A DNA stretch of 64,000 nt from Cyclaneusma minus (taxonomy: Eukaryota > Ascomycota > Leotiomycetes > Marthamycetales > Marthamycetaceae), in contig JAKZHN010000021.1 of NCBI GenBank assembly GCA_037179335.1, positions 496,001-560,000 on the forward strand, written 5' to 3'. The position numbers and the translations under genes are program-made. Shown here one piece after another: positions 23,301 through 33,440 of this stretch. Below the pieces are notes generated by a model that searched no databases, was not told where the DNA came from, and saw only the letters and a list, made by a program, of their open reading frames with translations. Each line of letters opens with the position of its first letter. Position 1 is the stretch's first letter.

Positions 23301-23511
23301 AGGTTTGCTGGGTGTTTGCGGGCTGCTGGGCGGAAGTTGCAGGCTGGTCTTGGTGGGAGGGGCTGAGGTCGATGGATTTTGGGGCCGGCGACATGGCGTC
23401 TGTTTGGCGAGAATTTGGCTTGGGGGCATTGTCCACGAACTGGGTGACGCGGAACTGGCTGAACTGGGGAGTCTGGCTGGTCATGACTGCAGTGCCGGGA
23501 ATGGTGGTCAT
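20317..23511 (-). CDS. Large Gln/Pro-rich AT-hook nuclear protein
   Basis: From the first in-frame ATG (23511) to the stop at 20317 the ORF encodes 1064 residues with no intron. AT-hook-like motifs are visible: KRPRGRPKGSKASK and KRRPGRPLGAKNRPRD, plus a basic KKRRRPKND. One well-structured block stands out in the low-complexity text: LLTLLRSISPLTVVDHICTA ... FIGWLSEIFPEIG. The remainder is low complexity, with long Gln tracts (about 21000-21130) and an N-G-P-Q-M repeat. This combination suggests a chromatin- or transcription-associated protein; I do not recognise its family. The frame stays open upstream without an ATG to about 23874 and looks coding there (ELQLADWHNEVIST), so the true start, perhaps after an unseen intron, is uncertain. 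Confidence 0.75.
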   Translation of the reverse strand: MTTIPGTAVMTSQTPQFSQFRVTQFVDNAPKPNSRQTDAMSPAPKSIDLSPSHQDQPATSAQQPANTQQTSRPPSAQAQQSGARQGRPGSAPTIGPGFGVLDLSSQAQRKGKLGPHKDGRVRNPIPRKLKGKTDEKNGNFAVMHMTNTNASDGLGREEAAQRASESTAQAAKSAATDTYVSARKRRIPSTSESTPVPVPAPSVTPTQTTQTAPVAPMGNGPRLVPAPPQSDVVKRTRALTSDETKAEQARLLTLLRSISPLTVVDHICTAVAFFGGIPGAPPPEINAFPESEEANGNGSLFIGWLSEIFPEIGRKPWKITGTEQAPKVQDAPVKRPRGRPKGSKASKARKDKGIRKGPKKPANNQPMTQQQQEEQQRQQQSGEQMDDQTEDDSPEDDWVDMDVVGPSTPERTLNQLGPSMNSHMDGNDNGANAVSHQLQEDIQPATTNSGKKKAGRSKATPKVTNPNDIQPQMSGPQMNEPQMNGPQMNGPQMNGPQMNGSQMNGTPSRAFAPVNTPTLNTPVINTQSQPSGDASGDSSKRRPGRPLGAKNRPRDVQGQPISLNPNNFVLNDRPPEQPTPTAKKRTQARAPKQAQQPQQPQQPQQPPPQPSLATEMSAEEQALLQAFTGSQSAVQSNNFQATNIQTNNVHANNIQANNVQDTPTDQNKKRRRPKNDSVTAPQQAAHTAIQAAHPMVEHSPVINNTAIGMSNDQLESQGMADPSSLPQPAAKRQRKTKEPAKPPAARKKTIPNALTDSPSNTMSHSPVPQPQAVLPASRPSVDGLEAHYEHQLHAFQQQQKQEQQQQQAHQAQQAQAAHQQHQAQQQQQQRQQAAQQVQNQAQAAQAAQSQSQVQQHRQQNNVSRLSQTSLSQNVLGNPSPTASPASFYTQQPTQARHSMPVTSYQSYASHAVTNPYSMPTPTHSDSPYRTQSHHTASPYAQASTQQHQHAQHAQQLSSANTFSPRTASHPHVNSHGNAPQSATHYTFPDTSTGGYLDLPGLDSVAGGNGGLGAYGAQGIGVSRSPLGGGAQGHASYGGMGYGAGMGGSDGDLQDPRMLRGIGRR
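21998..22102 (-). repeat. 15-bp coding tandem repeat (five-residue unit N-G-P-Q-M)
   Basis: Seven near-identical 15-bp units (plus strand CCATTCATCTGAGGT) encode a repeated N-G-P-Q-M motif inside the AT-hook protein. Such arrays often vary in copy number between strains. Confidence 0.85.
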
Positions 23512-23874
23512 GATGGGGGACTGGTCGAAAGTCTCGGTGGTGGCTTCGTGGGAGTTTGTTCGTGTCGCGTCTGGCTGCGCATCAGCGGGATTGGGCGCGG
23601 CGGCTTGAGGATTGCAGGCTCCTCGCTGTTGCACCCTTACCCGGCGGGCTCTGCGTTCTCGCCGACGAGGACTTCGTCGTTTGCCCTGTGTCGAGATTAC
23701 TTCGTTGTGCCAGTCTGCCAGCTGCAGCTCTGCCGCTTGGAGTGAGTACCCTCGTCCATCGCCTGAGGTGTAAAAGCGTGGCCAATCACGTCGCCGAGCT
23801 CGCCCGCCACAAACACCAAGACAAGGAATGGCCGCGCTCGTGATGCTAGGGACTGCCGACTGATAAGAACTTCA

Positions 23875-24672
23875 AATCTGAGACCCTTATGCTTTTTGCA
23901 AGATTGTCACGAAGAAAAAAGTGTCCCTTCGAATTACTGCAAAGACGCATTTCATCATGATATATCCTAGTATCGGCCACGAGAGTCTCTCATCACCAAC
24001 ATACTTCGGTCCGCCCAGGCCTGAGAAATGCTTGTTCTGGAGCTGCAGCCTGGCCTACCACATTAGACTTCAGACATCAGCCAAGTTTGTTATATTCTCA
24101 ATAATCTGTTACTGCTTCAAATAACAGACATCAAATTCCCTTCAAACGACTTGAAATGTTCATACGATTTGGATTGTTCAAAATATTTGGATGTTCTCCA
24201 GATAGATATAATGCCCTACGGCCACAGAGTCTCTTCAAATCATCATGTACAAATTCAAAGAGGCGTTTGCAAAAGTCGCAGATCAGTGACTGCCGACGAT
24301 TAGACCGACTAAGTATACCTCTCATCTATCGTACCCGGGCAGCCAGCCAGCAGCTGATGCCTTCATCCCCCATTGCCTTCATCCCCTATTAAACACATTT
24401 CTGCACTCCCCTCCATGGATATAGAACAGACAGCGTCCCCATCGCTCACTTATGTTGCCTCTGCAACCAAGTCCCTCAAACCACTCAACTATGCCCAGAT
24501 GAACCCAAATGAAACCACAACATCTACCCAAAAAACATATATCTTGCGCCCCAAACTCCTATGCTCACAGGGGTAGTAATACGCGGAAATCTCGCCCGCA
24601 AAAAACGCCGCGGAAATGCCCACAACCATATCGTTTGTACGCCTCTTTGCCTGATTTCCAAGCAAAGAATAA
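23875..24672. other. Intergenic between two minus-strand genes
   Basis: About 800 bases with no supported gene: upstream of the AT-hook gene and downstream of the F-box gene. A short direct repeat (cttcatccccCAttgc / cttcatcccctatt) lies at about 24360-24390. Confidence 0.45.
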
Positions 24673-26366
24673 TTACCAAGCCCCGGAATTAGAAACCACC
24701 GAACTCCTCCTCCTGCTCTGCTGCACCTCGCCAGCCGACCATTCCTCCTCCATCGCAGCCCCATCGTCCTTGATCAGGTCGAGTAGGACCTGCGAGTTGC
24801 GCTTGATCTTGGACGCGTTCTCGGCAATGTTGCGTTCCAGAATGAGTGCCTCTCCAGTTGGTAGCCAAATATCTCTGAAATCTGGCATGTCGGCTAGGAC
24901 TAGGCGGAGTTGCTCGCGAGGGAGAGGTGTCATGGGGGGACCAGCTGCTAAGCTCGTGTGGAATACGGAGCTGTAGCCGCTCCGGTATCTGCGAGCTTCC
25001 ATGCATGCTGGTTTGACGCAATACCATTGCTTACAGCTCGACTCTTCGTGATTCAGGACCCCGTCCATCCCTGATGGATCGGACTGGGAATGGCTTTTCT
25101 TCCGACTCAAAGTCGGCAGCAAAGACTTCTTGGCTTTTGCTGTATTGTCCACAGTCTCCCGAGTCAAGTGTCCATACCAAGCGTCCACCGCGGTTCGTCT
25201 CGCACCGTACCCCTTTGTCTCCCAGAACTTCTCCACCTGCCGAATTCCGCCAATTGTGAGAATAGTAGCATAGACTTCATTGGCAGGCCGATCCCTCATG
25301 TAGCCCTTAATAGAACGTTCGATAAGACCGGCATAGGATGGGGGCCTCAGACGCCTAGAGAATGAGGCCATGACTAAGGGAAAGACCTCGTGAACCCGCA
25401 GTAATGTATCGTCGTCGTACATGTCTAACACCCGTCGCTCAATCGGATTTTCGGTGAATGGCAGCATGGAGAGGGGTATCCCCCCAGACATGAGATACTC
25501 GACGTGGATCTTGCGGTAGTGCTCGAAGAAATGAAATATGGTAAAGACTAGTCGCATCAATCGACTCCGCATCCGGGTGTATTGGGGTTCAAATTCCATA
25601 CGCTGTATGGGGGTTGTTCGTAGAAATATCTCCTTAGTCGCATGCTCGGCAATAGAAGTGGAAAATTTGGCCGCCACGTGAAGTCGATGCGATATACCAC
25701 ACAAGTAATGAAGGTTCATATCCGCCGGATTGGGTAGTGGGTATAAATTAACAGCCCAGGCAGGAATGCTTTGTGAGACTTGATATCGAACGATTGACGA
25801 TTCGTTATTTGATACAAGCGAATGAAAAGTTCTGCATGTTGACCGCAGAGCGAGAATAGTTGGTAGAGGAAGAGATTCGATGATCTGGAGTTGCAGTTCG
25901 TTCGGGAGAGTCCAGAAGAGATCACCTAGAGTTAAACTAATACCCTTTGTCAGTTACTAAAACTTCATACCCGGCCACTTACTACTCACACTTCTGTAGT
26001 TGGCTCCTCCACGAAAACCTCTTCCTGATGATCCGCGTATGTTGTCGAAGATCGGTGGGTGACCCTGGATCTGAGACTGGCCACAGAGGTGCTGAAACTG
26101 GGCCTCTTCTGCGTCCTTACTGCGGGCAATTCATGGCCAGAAGAACGCTTCCGCCCCTCGCCGGGCTTGAGGGCAGCATTGCTACCTTTCCGTCGAGGAA
26201 GACCGTAGGGAAGTGTGAGGGTTGATGTCGGCGTTTGTCCTGGCTCGACAAGAGTATCGGAGGAGGATGTTGAGCTACTGGCCGCATTGTTCGCTGCCTC
26301 GTTCAACGATCGTAGCTTGTCGAAGTATCGCGGGGATGCGAATTCGGTGATATGTAAAGGGTCCAT
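24673..26366 (-). CDS. F-box protein, two exons
   Basis: Exons 26366-25990 and 25936-24673, joined across a 53-nt intron (GTGAGT ... TTAG), encode 546 aa. The first ~125 residues are Ser/Thr-rich and probably disordered. Right after the junction comes LGDLFWTLPNELQLQIIESL, then LPTILALRSTCRTFHSLV, a typical F-box; in SCF ubiquitin ligases this binds Skp1. The remaining ~370 residues are helical with no repeat type that I recognise. A basic Lys/Arg/Ser stretch (KKSLLPTLSRKKSHSQS) lies in the middle, and RRRSSVVS near the end looks like a phosphorylation site. The substrate is unknown. Confidence 0.78.
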
Positions 26367-28246
26367 CTCGGAGAGGCCACTTGTTCGGCGATGAGAAGCA
26401 GATTGGGTCGTCGAGATAAGCAGTCCCGGTGGACTGCGACCGGTGCTTTTCTGGGGGACCAGCAGCAGCTACGGCCACAGCGCACCGTGCTGCTTCTCAA
26501 GAAAGGTCGAGGCGCGAAGGGTAGCAAAGCATCATAGGGATGTGAGGAGGCCGCAATCGCAGACCAGACGCCGGGATTCGAGGAGTTTCTTGGTCGACAA
26601 CAGGGTGGGGTGGATGGGGTAGATGGGGTGCAATTCGACAGGGAGCGGGATGGCGACTGTGAAAGTGGTACAGTGGCTGTGTCAGAATCGGTGGTAACAG
26701 TGGTGTGGTCGATGGCAGAACGTGGCAGTGGTGAGTCCGTTGTCGACTGAAGTCTGGTGCTGGAGACGAGCGGCGCAGGCTACCAGAAGCGGACGGTGAA
26801 CTCTTGGGGAGCTGTCGTGCAGTGGAGTGGTGACTGTAGAGCGACAGAAAGTGGTGCCCACGAAGATGCGCCGAAGGACCGGAGCTTCTGTTTTACAGAG
26901 AGAAAAGAAGGGCGCAGAAATTGGAGAGAAGGTCGGACGGTGGAGTGGAGCGCAAGTCACGACAGACCTTTTTGACGATTCCTCATGCGCGCCCCCAAGC
27001 AGGCCTCCGAGAACGAGAGTTTGCTTGCGCGAGGGTCGGACCTACTCCCAACTCTATTCTGTCCTATTACCATTTAAATCATGACCCCCACATATCTTTC
27101 CAGAACTCCAATTCCAATACTCAAGCACTGCTCGACTTTACAAATGTTCTTCCAGGCCAGCAAGAACCTTCACTCTCTCAGTTCCATCAATTTCAATCGA
27201 CGCCGTTCGTGACGATAGGCGTGCCTGCACAGCGCAAACGAAAAGCGCCGAGTTTGTCCGTTTCTCGCTCTACTTTCCTCGGCCACCCTGTCAGCCTCTG
27301 AACTTGGGGCACTATTTCGCCCATCTGCCGCTGCCCCCTAGGCGTCTCTCTACTAATCTGGCCAATGCTCGCGCTCTTGGACTGCTCCAGACACTGCAGT
27401 CGACAGCGATAGGCGGTGGTGTGGGAGTGGTAGGTTCACCCTCCTTCGGCCCTTTGGTGGGCCATGTCTGAGTGTTTATCCGCCGTTTCGGCCTTTTGCT
27501 TTTGATTCTGCTTCGGATTCTGCTCCTACCCGGGCTGCTGGAGATGAGCGGACCCAGCTCCGATTCGGCAGACAAAGGAGATGATTGACGTCCGAAGGGT
27601 CCAGCTGGTCCTGTCTGTTCGAATGACAGAAGGCACAGCGGTTCCCGTGGGGGCGCCATGATCCATTTGGAAAGACCAAGTGCCGGCCGTGTGTTTCAAC
27701 ATGACAAAAACCTGGAGCCAAAGGGGTTTCATGTGCAGCTGCGAAGTGGTTGATCTTGCCTACGTACAAATCATCTTCTCAGATAACTTCGTGTTACCGT
27801 CTGGGCTGGCAGCCACCACGACATTGATATCACGTCCTATCAGCCCCCATCCCCGCCCCTGAAACATTGCATTGTGGCAGCACTTCTTTCCCCAGCTACG
27901 TTACTCCGTCAAAGCCACTCCTTGAAGCATTCTTGCGAGTCGGGAGTCCAGTCCGTGGTGTTCTGTGCCCAACCGCGAATTCGGCCCTTTAAGACTGCCA
28001 TTTTTGGTCTGATCGAAACCTATCCGAATCCGAAACTGTTTGCCTCAGGCTAAAGGCTTCAAGTTGCGAGTATCTGGCCTAGCGCCATAGATAAGGTACG
28101 TGGGGGCACGGTTGAAACTCAAAAGCACTGACGTGCTGTTCAGAACTTTGGAACTTGAAGCTTGAGCCTCATCGCCGCCCTTCACTCTTCTTAACCACGA
28201 CTCCAGCGTCGAGTGCTTCGTCTTGAGGCCATATTACCCTGCAGTC
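26367..28246. promoter_or_regulatory. Divergent upstream region, about 1.9 kb
   Basis: The shared upstream space of the F-box gene (minus) and the Vps37-like gene (plus). Several ORFs of 70-126 codons occur on both strands, but none shows domain text or a start and splice context that supports a gene. I leave it as non-coding. Confidence 0.4.
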
Positions 28247-29081
28247 ATGGCTACTGGGTCGCCGGCATTCTCAAATGCCAGTCGTGTTTCTCAGTCTATG
28301 GACTCCGGCCTGCCTCCGCCTCCCCCACCCAAACCGGGCAACCAGGAGATCAATCGTCGAAGCACCCCAGCCGGCCAACCTCGACCGCCTCCAACCCCAG
28401 CTCACCCCGACGATGTCTCGACTAGCTACAGCCAAAGTCAACAGCAACAAGACGCCCAGCAGAACGTCCTCCATGCCCAGCGCATCCAGGATCCCGGCGA
28501 CCAGTGGCTTCCCAAGATTCTGGAAGACAAATCGTAAGTGCAGCCTGTAACCCCGCTTTGAGACCCGGATCTAACGGTGTACAAGCAAGCAAGATGTGGC
28601 CGATATGCTAGCCAATCCGAACTTGGTAGCAGCCTTGATCCATGCCCCTTCAACCGCACACCCTTCAACGACCACATCACGAGAACCCTTGGACGCAGCT
28701 TTGTCGGAGAATATCTCCCTGGCATCACATCTAAACGAACTTGAAGCACGCATTGCGCATCTTCGTACCTCGACCCAAGCCCAGCTTTTGTCAACCCATG
28801 CATTGGAACGGCAGTGGCGCCAGAAGCAGGCCGACATGGACCGAGCCCTGTCACCATTCTCCCCTTCATCTCTATATCAGAGGCTGAACCAGGGTGTCCA
28901 AGAACAAGAATTGACTTGCCGCGCGATGGAGGATAGCTTCCTCGAAGGCGACGGCGGAGTTGCCACAGAAAAAGAAGTTACTGACTGGGTAAAGGGGTAC
29001 AGACAGTCCAAGAAACTCTATTACTCTAGGAGGGAGAGGAGAGACCGGTGGGATGAAGGAAGAGTTGGGGGCTGGCGGTGA
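28247..29081 (+). CDS. Vps37-like ESCRT-I subunit (Mod(r) domain), two exons
   Basis: Exons 28247-28533 and 28586-29081 (52-nt intron with a CTAAC branch site) encode 260 aa. The N-terminal ~85 residues are Pro/Gln-rich (LPPPPPPKPG). The rest is helical: DVADMLANPNLV, a coiled-coil section (ASHLNELEARIAHLRTST), then LYQRLNQGVQEQELTCRAME, TEKEVTDWVKGY and YYSRRERRDRWDEGRVGGWR. This C-terminal pattern is that of fungal Mod(r)/Vps37 proteins, which form the ESCRT-I complex with Vps23 and Vps28 on endosomes and sort ubiquitinated cargo into multivesicular bodies. Assignment is by recognition of the domain text, not by alignment. Confidence 0.75.
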
Positions 29082-30998
29082 GTCGTGCTCTGCATGGCCA
29101 GCCATCTCTCATGCATGCATATCCAACCACGTGGACTTGCAAATCGTACCGAAATCCGGCCGTATATCAAAAGGTCGCATCTTGCGGGCGTGAAAGTTAT
29201 ACGGATCTGGGGCACCACGAGGTTTCTGCAATGCATATCGGCTTTCCACAAAATGCGAAACCGCCGCACAACCTGCAGTCATTCTGCCTGTGGGATGCCA
29301 CTTGTTTCAAGGAGCATCCTTACCGGTAAAACCGGCAAGCCACCACCTTTCCGAACCCTGGAGATGCTCGTAGGAGCCGATGGGGTACCAGCTGGACGCA
29401 GGTCATGGCGCTTCGCGGAAGGCAAACTCGTGTTTTCGGCATCTCTTGAAACTGAGTCGGCCCGTTCCGCCGCCACAGAGGCGACGGTGACACGAGCACC
29501 GGCCTTGAGGATGCACCAGAGTCCAGAGATGAGTCTGGGAAAGTCAATGTCCCCGCTATGGGTCACGCATGCCCCTTTGATATCATTATCCTGAGCATCT
29601 CGGATCTTTCGCGAACAGTTTCGGCCCCGGAAGAGTGGGCAGTATATACTGCATCCGCGCAGCTACATTCCGTTACCTGAAGATTCTGAATGCAAAGTAC
29701 CTGTTGATGCGCGGGTGAAGCTCCGAAGTACTGAGTATCGTCTGCTGCGTGCTCAGGACTCTTACAAAATCCTGGGGGTCCCAGATCTGTGGGACCTGAA
29801 CAGCACATATGCACTTTAAGGTAGCACTACCGCGGTGGAAGACCTCCTGCTCTTAGTAGAGGACGTACATATGCATAGCGTACCAGCCAATTTCAACTGT
29901 GTCCACCGAGGTTGGCATCGACGATGAAATCCATGACGCTCGCTCCAACTGGTAGTCCTCAATTTTGATATACTCTCACTCTAGACTTTGAAGTCTAGTT
30001 TGCGGTCGTGCTATTTAGATTTCGAGGTCAATCTGATGTCATTTCGAGGTCAACCCGAGGTCAGTGTGATGAATATTATGAAACAGCGGATGGGAAACAG
30101 GCTGTCGGTCTAAAAGGGCTGGATGCCACGTTTCGAGGGGTCTGCGATGCAACCTCGTACGTGCTGCCAAGCACCCAAGATCCCATGAGACCGTCTGCAG
30201 GCTGCAGCTTACAACGGGGCCAGAGCTAAATAAACTTGATGATCATACAGGCAAGAATAATGTGCTCGCAACTCGGAATCCTCATCACCGTCAATTCCAA
30301 TACATATCATAACCAAGCTTGGCAGCGGTTGAAGCGCACCAATTAACATTGAATGTCGACATCGCGATTCCACGGTGCTGCTGCGGGGATCATCATTCAT
30401 CGATCAACTTCCAGACCCCACACCAACCACCGGCTAGGGTATTTTGAATTCTATTTATAGCAATCGCCCCGATGCACTGTGTCTCTTTGAGGCTATGCTC
30501 CCCCCACCGTGGGCATGTGTGGCGCCTGAGAGCGAGCTTCTACATGTAGATGGCCTGGGGAATAGTACAGGAGTTCCTCGGATCGTTGTTGTACCATCTG
30601 CGCGCACGATCCGGTGCATTGAAGCTCTGTAGCCTGTCTCTCGAAAGGCAAGATTGCAGATTGTTTGACATTATCCCCGAAGCTTGGGAGTGGAAATCAC
30701 CAGGATCGCAAGTTCAGTAATAACTAACAGAACAGACCGCGGCCGATCCCAGCACCCTCGCAGTGACACAGGGAGATTTTTTTCGGGGACTCGACTCCCC
30801 CTCCAGACCCACCGTGCCATATTCAAAGATCAAAGTCCTCGATCCCAAGTCTCCTCGACATAAACCTTCTTCGGATGGACCACCACGAGACCTGACATCA
30901 CCAACGTCCCAACACCCGCGAACACGACTCGTTGCTGCATATCCCCAGAAACCTACCGAGTCCGCAGAAAGCTTATTTTCCGTCCGATCTTCGGAACC
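29082..30998. other. Intergenic, about 1.9 kb, with small repeats
   Basis: No supported gene. It contains an 18-bp palindrome (CTAGACTT-TG-AAGTCTAG, 29981-29998) and, at about 30020-30065, three copies of CGAGGTCA. The last few hundred bases are the leader of the next gene; an ORF there overlaps its start in another frame and is not supported. Confidence 0.45.
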
Positions 30999-32348
30999 AT
31001 GGCCGTCTCGTCCTCGCCCACCGCTCGCACCCCTTTTGACCCCGATGGCTCCTCGCTGACCCCCAACGACGCCGACAATGTGCCCGCAGCGCCCCCTCTG
31101 TCGTCATCCGCCGCGCTCGCTCGCTTCGAGTTTGAGGCTGGGCGCGCGAATGAGGGGACCAAGATCCTTATGGTTGAGTGGGATGACGAGTCGCTTTCGG
31201 CTTCGAATAACGCCAAGTCTGATTACGCTGCTGCTGCAGGGGAAAAGGAATCGCTGGCGGATGCGGACTGGGAGGTGTCTTGGGAGGGCAAAAGCACAGT
31301 GTTGAGTGCGCGTGATGGCGCCGTTGGTAGCAGACATCGCCTATATTTTCTGCTCCCGCCCTACGCCGCCGTGCCGCGCAAAGTAACCATTTCGCGCAAA
31401 GGCAGCACCGAGCAAACGATACAAACCAATCCCTTACCAGCCATTTTCCCCAAAGAACTAGGTGCGAGCGCGAGGACGGAAGGGAAGAAGGGCGTGTTGC
31501 ATACGATATGGGCGAAGAAGCGACTCAGGACGCTGGAGCGGGAGATTGAGGAGGAATTGAGGGGGAATAGCGAGGGCGTGGCGCTGGAGATGTGTCGGCA
31601 GGAGGTGAGCTGGATAGAGGAGAATTTTGGCGTTGTGAGTGCGCAGGGAGGGGCGGTGGGTGTTGGGGGAGGAATGGAACCGCCGCTGAGTCCGATGAGT
31701 CCGATGACTCCGGTGGGAGGTGCAGGGCGCATGGCGGAGAAATTAAAGGGGTTGAAGTTGGGTACGAGCGAGAAGGAGCTGTCTCGTAAGTGGTGTTTGT
31801 CATGTCTGGATTTTATACCAAAGATATGTAGTTCGACAGACGCTAATCTTCTGTCCCCAATAGCCTACACACCCAATCTATCAGCACACCCCCTATCCCC
31901 CGACACCGGCGACGTAGCAGTCTCCTCCTTCTCGCTCTTCCATACTTCCACTGCTTCCCCTGCCTCTGCGCGAACTCCCGGTCGCCAAACCCAAGGCAGC
32001 ACTCAAACCACCCCCCGAGCCATTCAAAGCACCCCCCGAGCCATGAAAGCCCAGTCCCCTCCCGCGCACATAATCGCAGCACAAGGCGGCTCTCCCGGCT
32101 CATCCTCAAATCTCAACTCCCTGAATGCGCTCGCGCGCGGCGACACCCCAAATCCGGCTTTCCAGAGTTTGCAGACATCTTTTAGCCATATTCAGGGGAG
32201 ATTTAAGGGGGAGGGGGGGGAGGAAGAGAGTCCGGAGGAGGCGCTTTTTGCGGTGCAGATGAGTCCGAGGAGCCCGGACATGGCGAGGAGTCCGTTTAGC
32301 TTTGCCGCGAGGGATACGGAGAGGTGGGTGGGCACTGCGTCTAAATAA
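30999..32348 (+). CDS. Conserved fungal protein of unknown function, two exons
   Basis: ATG at 30999. A 78-nt intron (GTAAGT at 31786 to AATAG at 31863) is in frame, so both spliced (423 aa) and unspliced (449 aa) forms stay open; splicing replaces 26 unlikely residues with S-P and is preferred. The N-terminal half is structured: FEFEAGRANEGTKILMVEW, WEVSWEGKSTVL, HRLYFLLPPYAAVP, NPLPAIFPKELG and a charged helix (TIWAKKRLRTLEREIEEEL). The C-terminal half is Ser/Pro/Thr-rich with many SP and TP sites and is probably disordered. The N-terminal text looks like a protein conserved across filamentous ascomycetes, but I know no function for it. Confidence 0.7.
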   Translation: MAVSSSPTARTPFDPDGSSLTPNDADNVPAAPPLSSSAALARFEFEAGRANEGTKILMVEWDDESLSASNNAKSDYAAAAGEKESLADADWEVSWEGKSTVLSARDGAVGSRHRLYFLLPPYAAVPRKVTISRKGSTEQTIQTNPLPAIFPKELGASARTEGKKGVLHTIWAKKRLRTLEREIEEELRGNSEGVALEMCRQEVSWIEENFGVVSAQGGAVGVGGGMEPPLSPMSPMTPVGGAGRMAEKLKGLKLGTSEKELSRKWCLSCLDFIPKICSSTDANLLSPIAYTPNLSAHPLSPDTGDVAVSSFSLFHTSTASPASARTPGRQTQGSTQTTPRAIQSTPRAMKAQSPPAHIIAAQGGSPGSSSNLNSLNALARGDTPNPAFQSLQTSFSHIQGRFKGEGGEEESPEEALFAVQMSPRSPDMARSPFSFAARDTERWVGTASK

Positions 32349-33440
32349 GGACGCCGTACTAGGAGTGATTTTGAGTTTGCGAGAATTTGGGAGATGGAGG
32401 ATTTGTGGATGGAGGAGAGGGGTCATTTCTTGATTCATGCTTGAGTGTGGAAAGGGGGGCTTTTTCATTCATGTGCATATGAACAAAGACGAGGTCAATC
32501 CTCGCACCTTTCTTCTTCTTTCTTATCTTTTGGGGAGGGGAGCCTTGTTGATGCTTTTTGATATTCTACTTCTACGACTTTCAGGTCGACGTGACTTGGT
32601 TGGGATACTTTTCGTGAGGGTTATGCGAGGGGGCTTGGCCCGCTAGGTGGCTGAGGGGTTCGTCAATCGTCTACGCTCGCTACTTATACCCTTCTGCTGA
32701 GCAGCAGCTAGCCAGATGTTTTGTAGATCTAAGTGGCTACATTAGAGGATGAATGAGGAAGCGAAGATTGTGGAATAGATGCAAGATGTGTTTTGTTGTC
32801 TATAGCCAAATGACGGCGAGTGGTGTATTTGTGTGAGAGAGAGAAAGAGAGTGTGAGAATCTGAATTGCTCCTGACCGTTGCTTCTCAGATTTGGATTGG
32901 GCTGTCGATGTCTGGACAGGCTTCTGGGGAAGTACTTTGTTTCGTTATTGGATGTACATATTCTAGCAATCATACCGTCATTGCATTGGGATTATCCGAC
33001 ATTCACGGCGAGTGATTTGGTGGCTGGTACAAATCGACAGACAGTTACTGTCAGTCACAGACTGCAATATGAGGTACACCGCACTCATAGTCTCTTAACT
33101 CCTGCCAAAACATAAAAAACATCCCAGTAGCTTGCAACTTGACCTTGTGATAGTCTGGCAGTTTCCTCCAGAGCCCCCGGTCTGTTCGTTTAATATCGAG
33201 TTTACCGAATCAAACTGGCGGCGGTGCGAACCCCCCTCCCTTTGACTTAGCTAGCTCCTCCTGCTATGAAAGTAGTCTTTCAGCTAGCCTTCCCCAATCA
33301 AATCGGTACGAAGCTGTCGATATGGTTCGAATACCAGGGTTGAGACTCTACCCATTGCTTGGTTTCCTTATTAAGAGCAGACGATACTCGAGCGTTGGCT
33401 TCAAGCAGCATCCACGCAAAGCGCGACATTTGCCGTTTCA
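32349..33440. other. Intergenic, about 1.1 kb
   Basis: 3' UTR of the preceding gene and the promoter of the NACHT-ankyrin gene. No coding signal was seen. Confidence 0.45.

Noticed and set aside
27312..27769. Overlapping minus-strand ORFs of about 100 codons
   Set aside because: Low-complexity Pro/Arg/Ser text, no splice context, overlapping each other in two frames.
29085..29594. 169-codon plus-strand ORF after the Vps37-like gene
   Set aside because: Overlapped by open frames on the other strand; composition looks random and no motif was seen.
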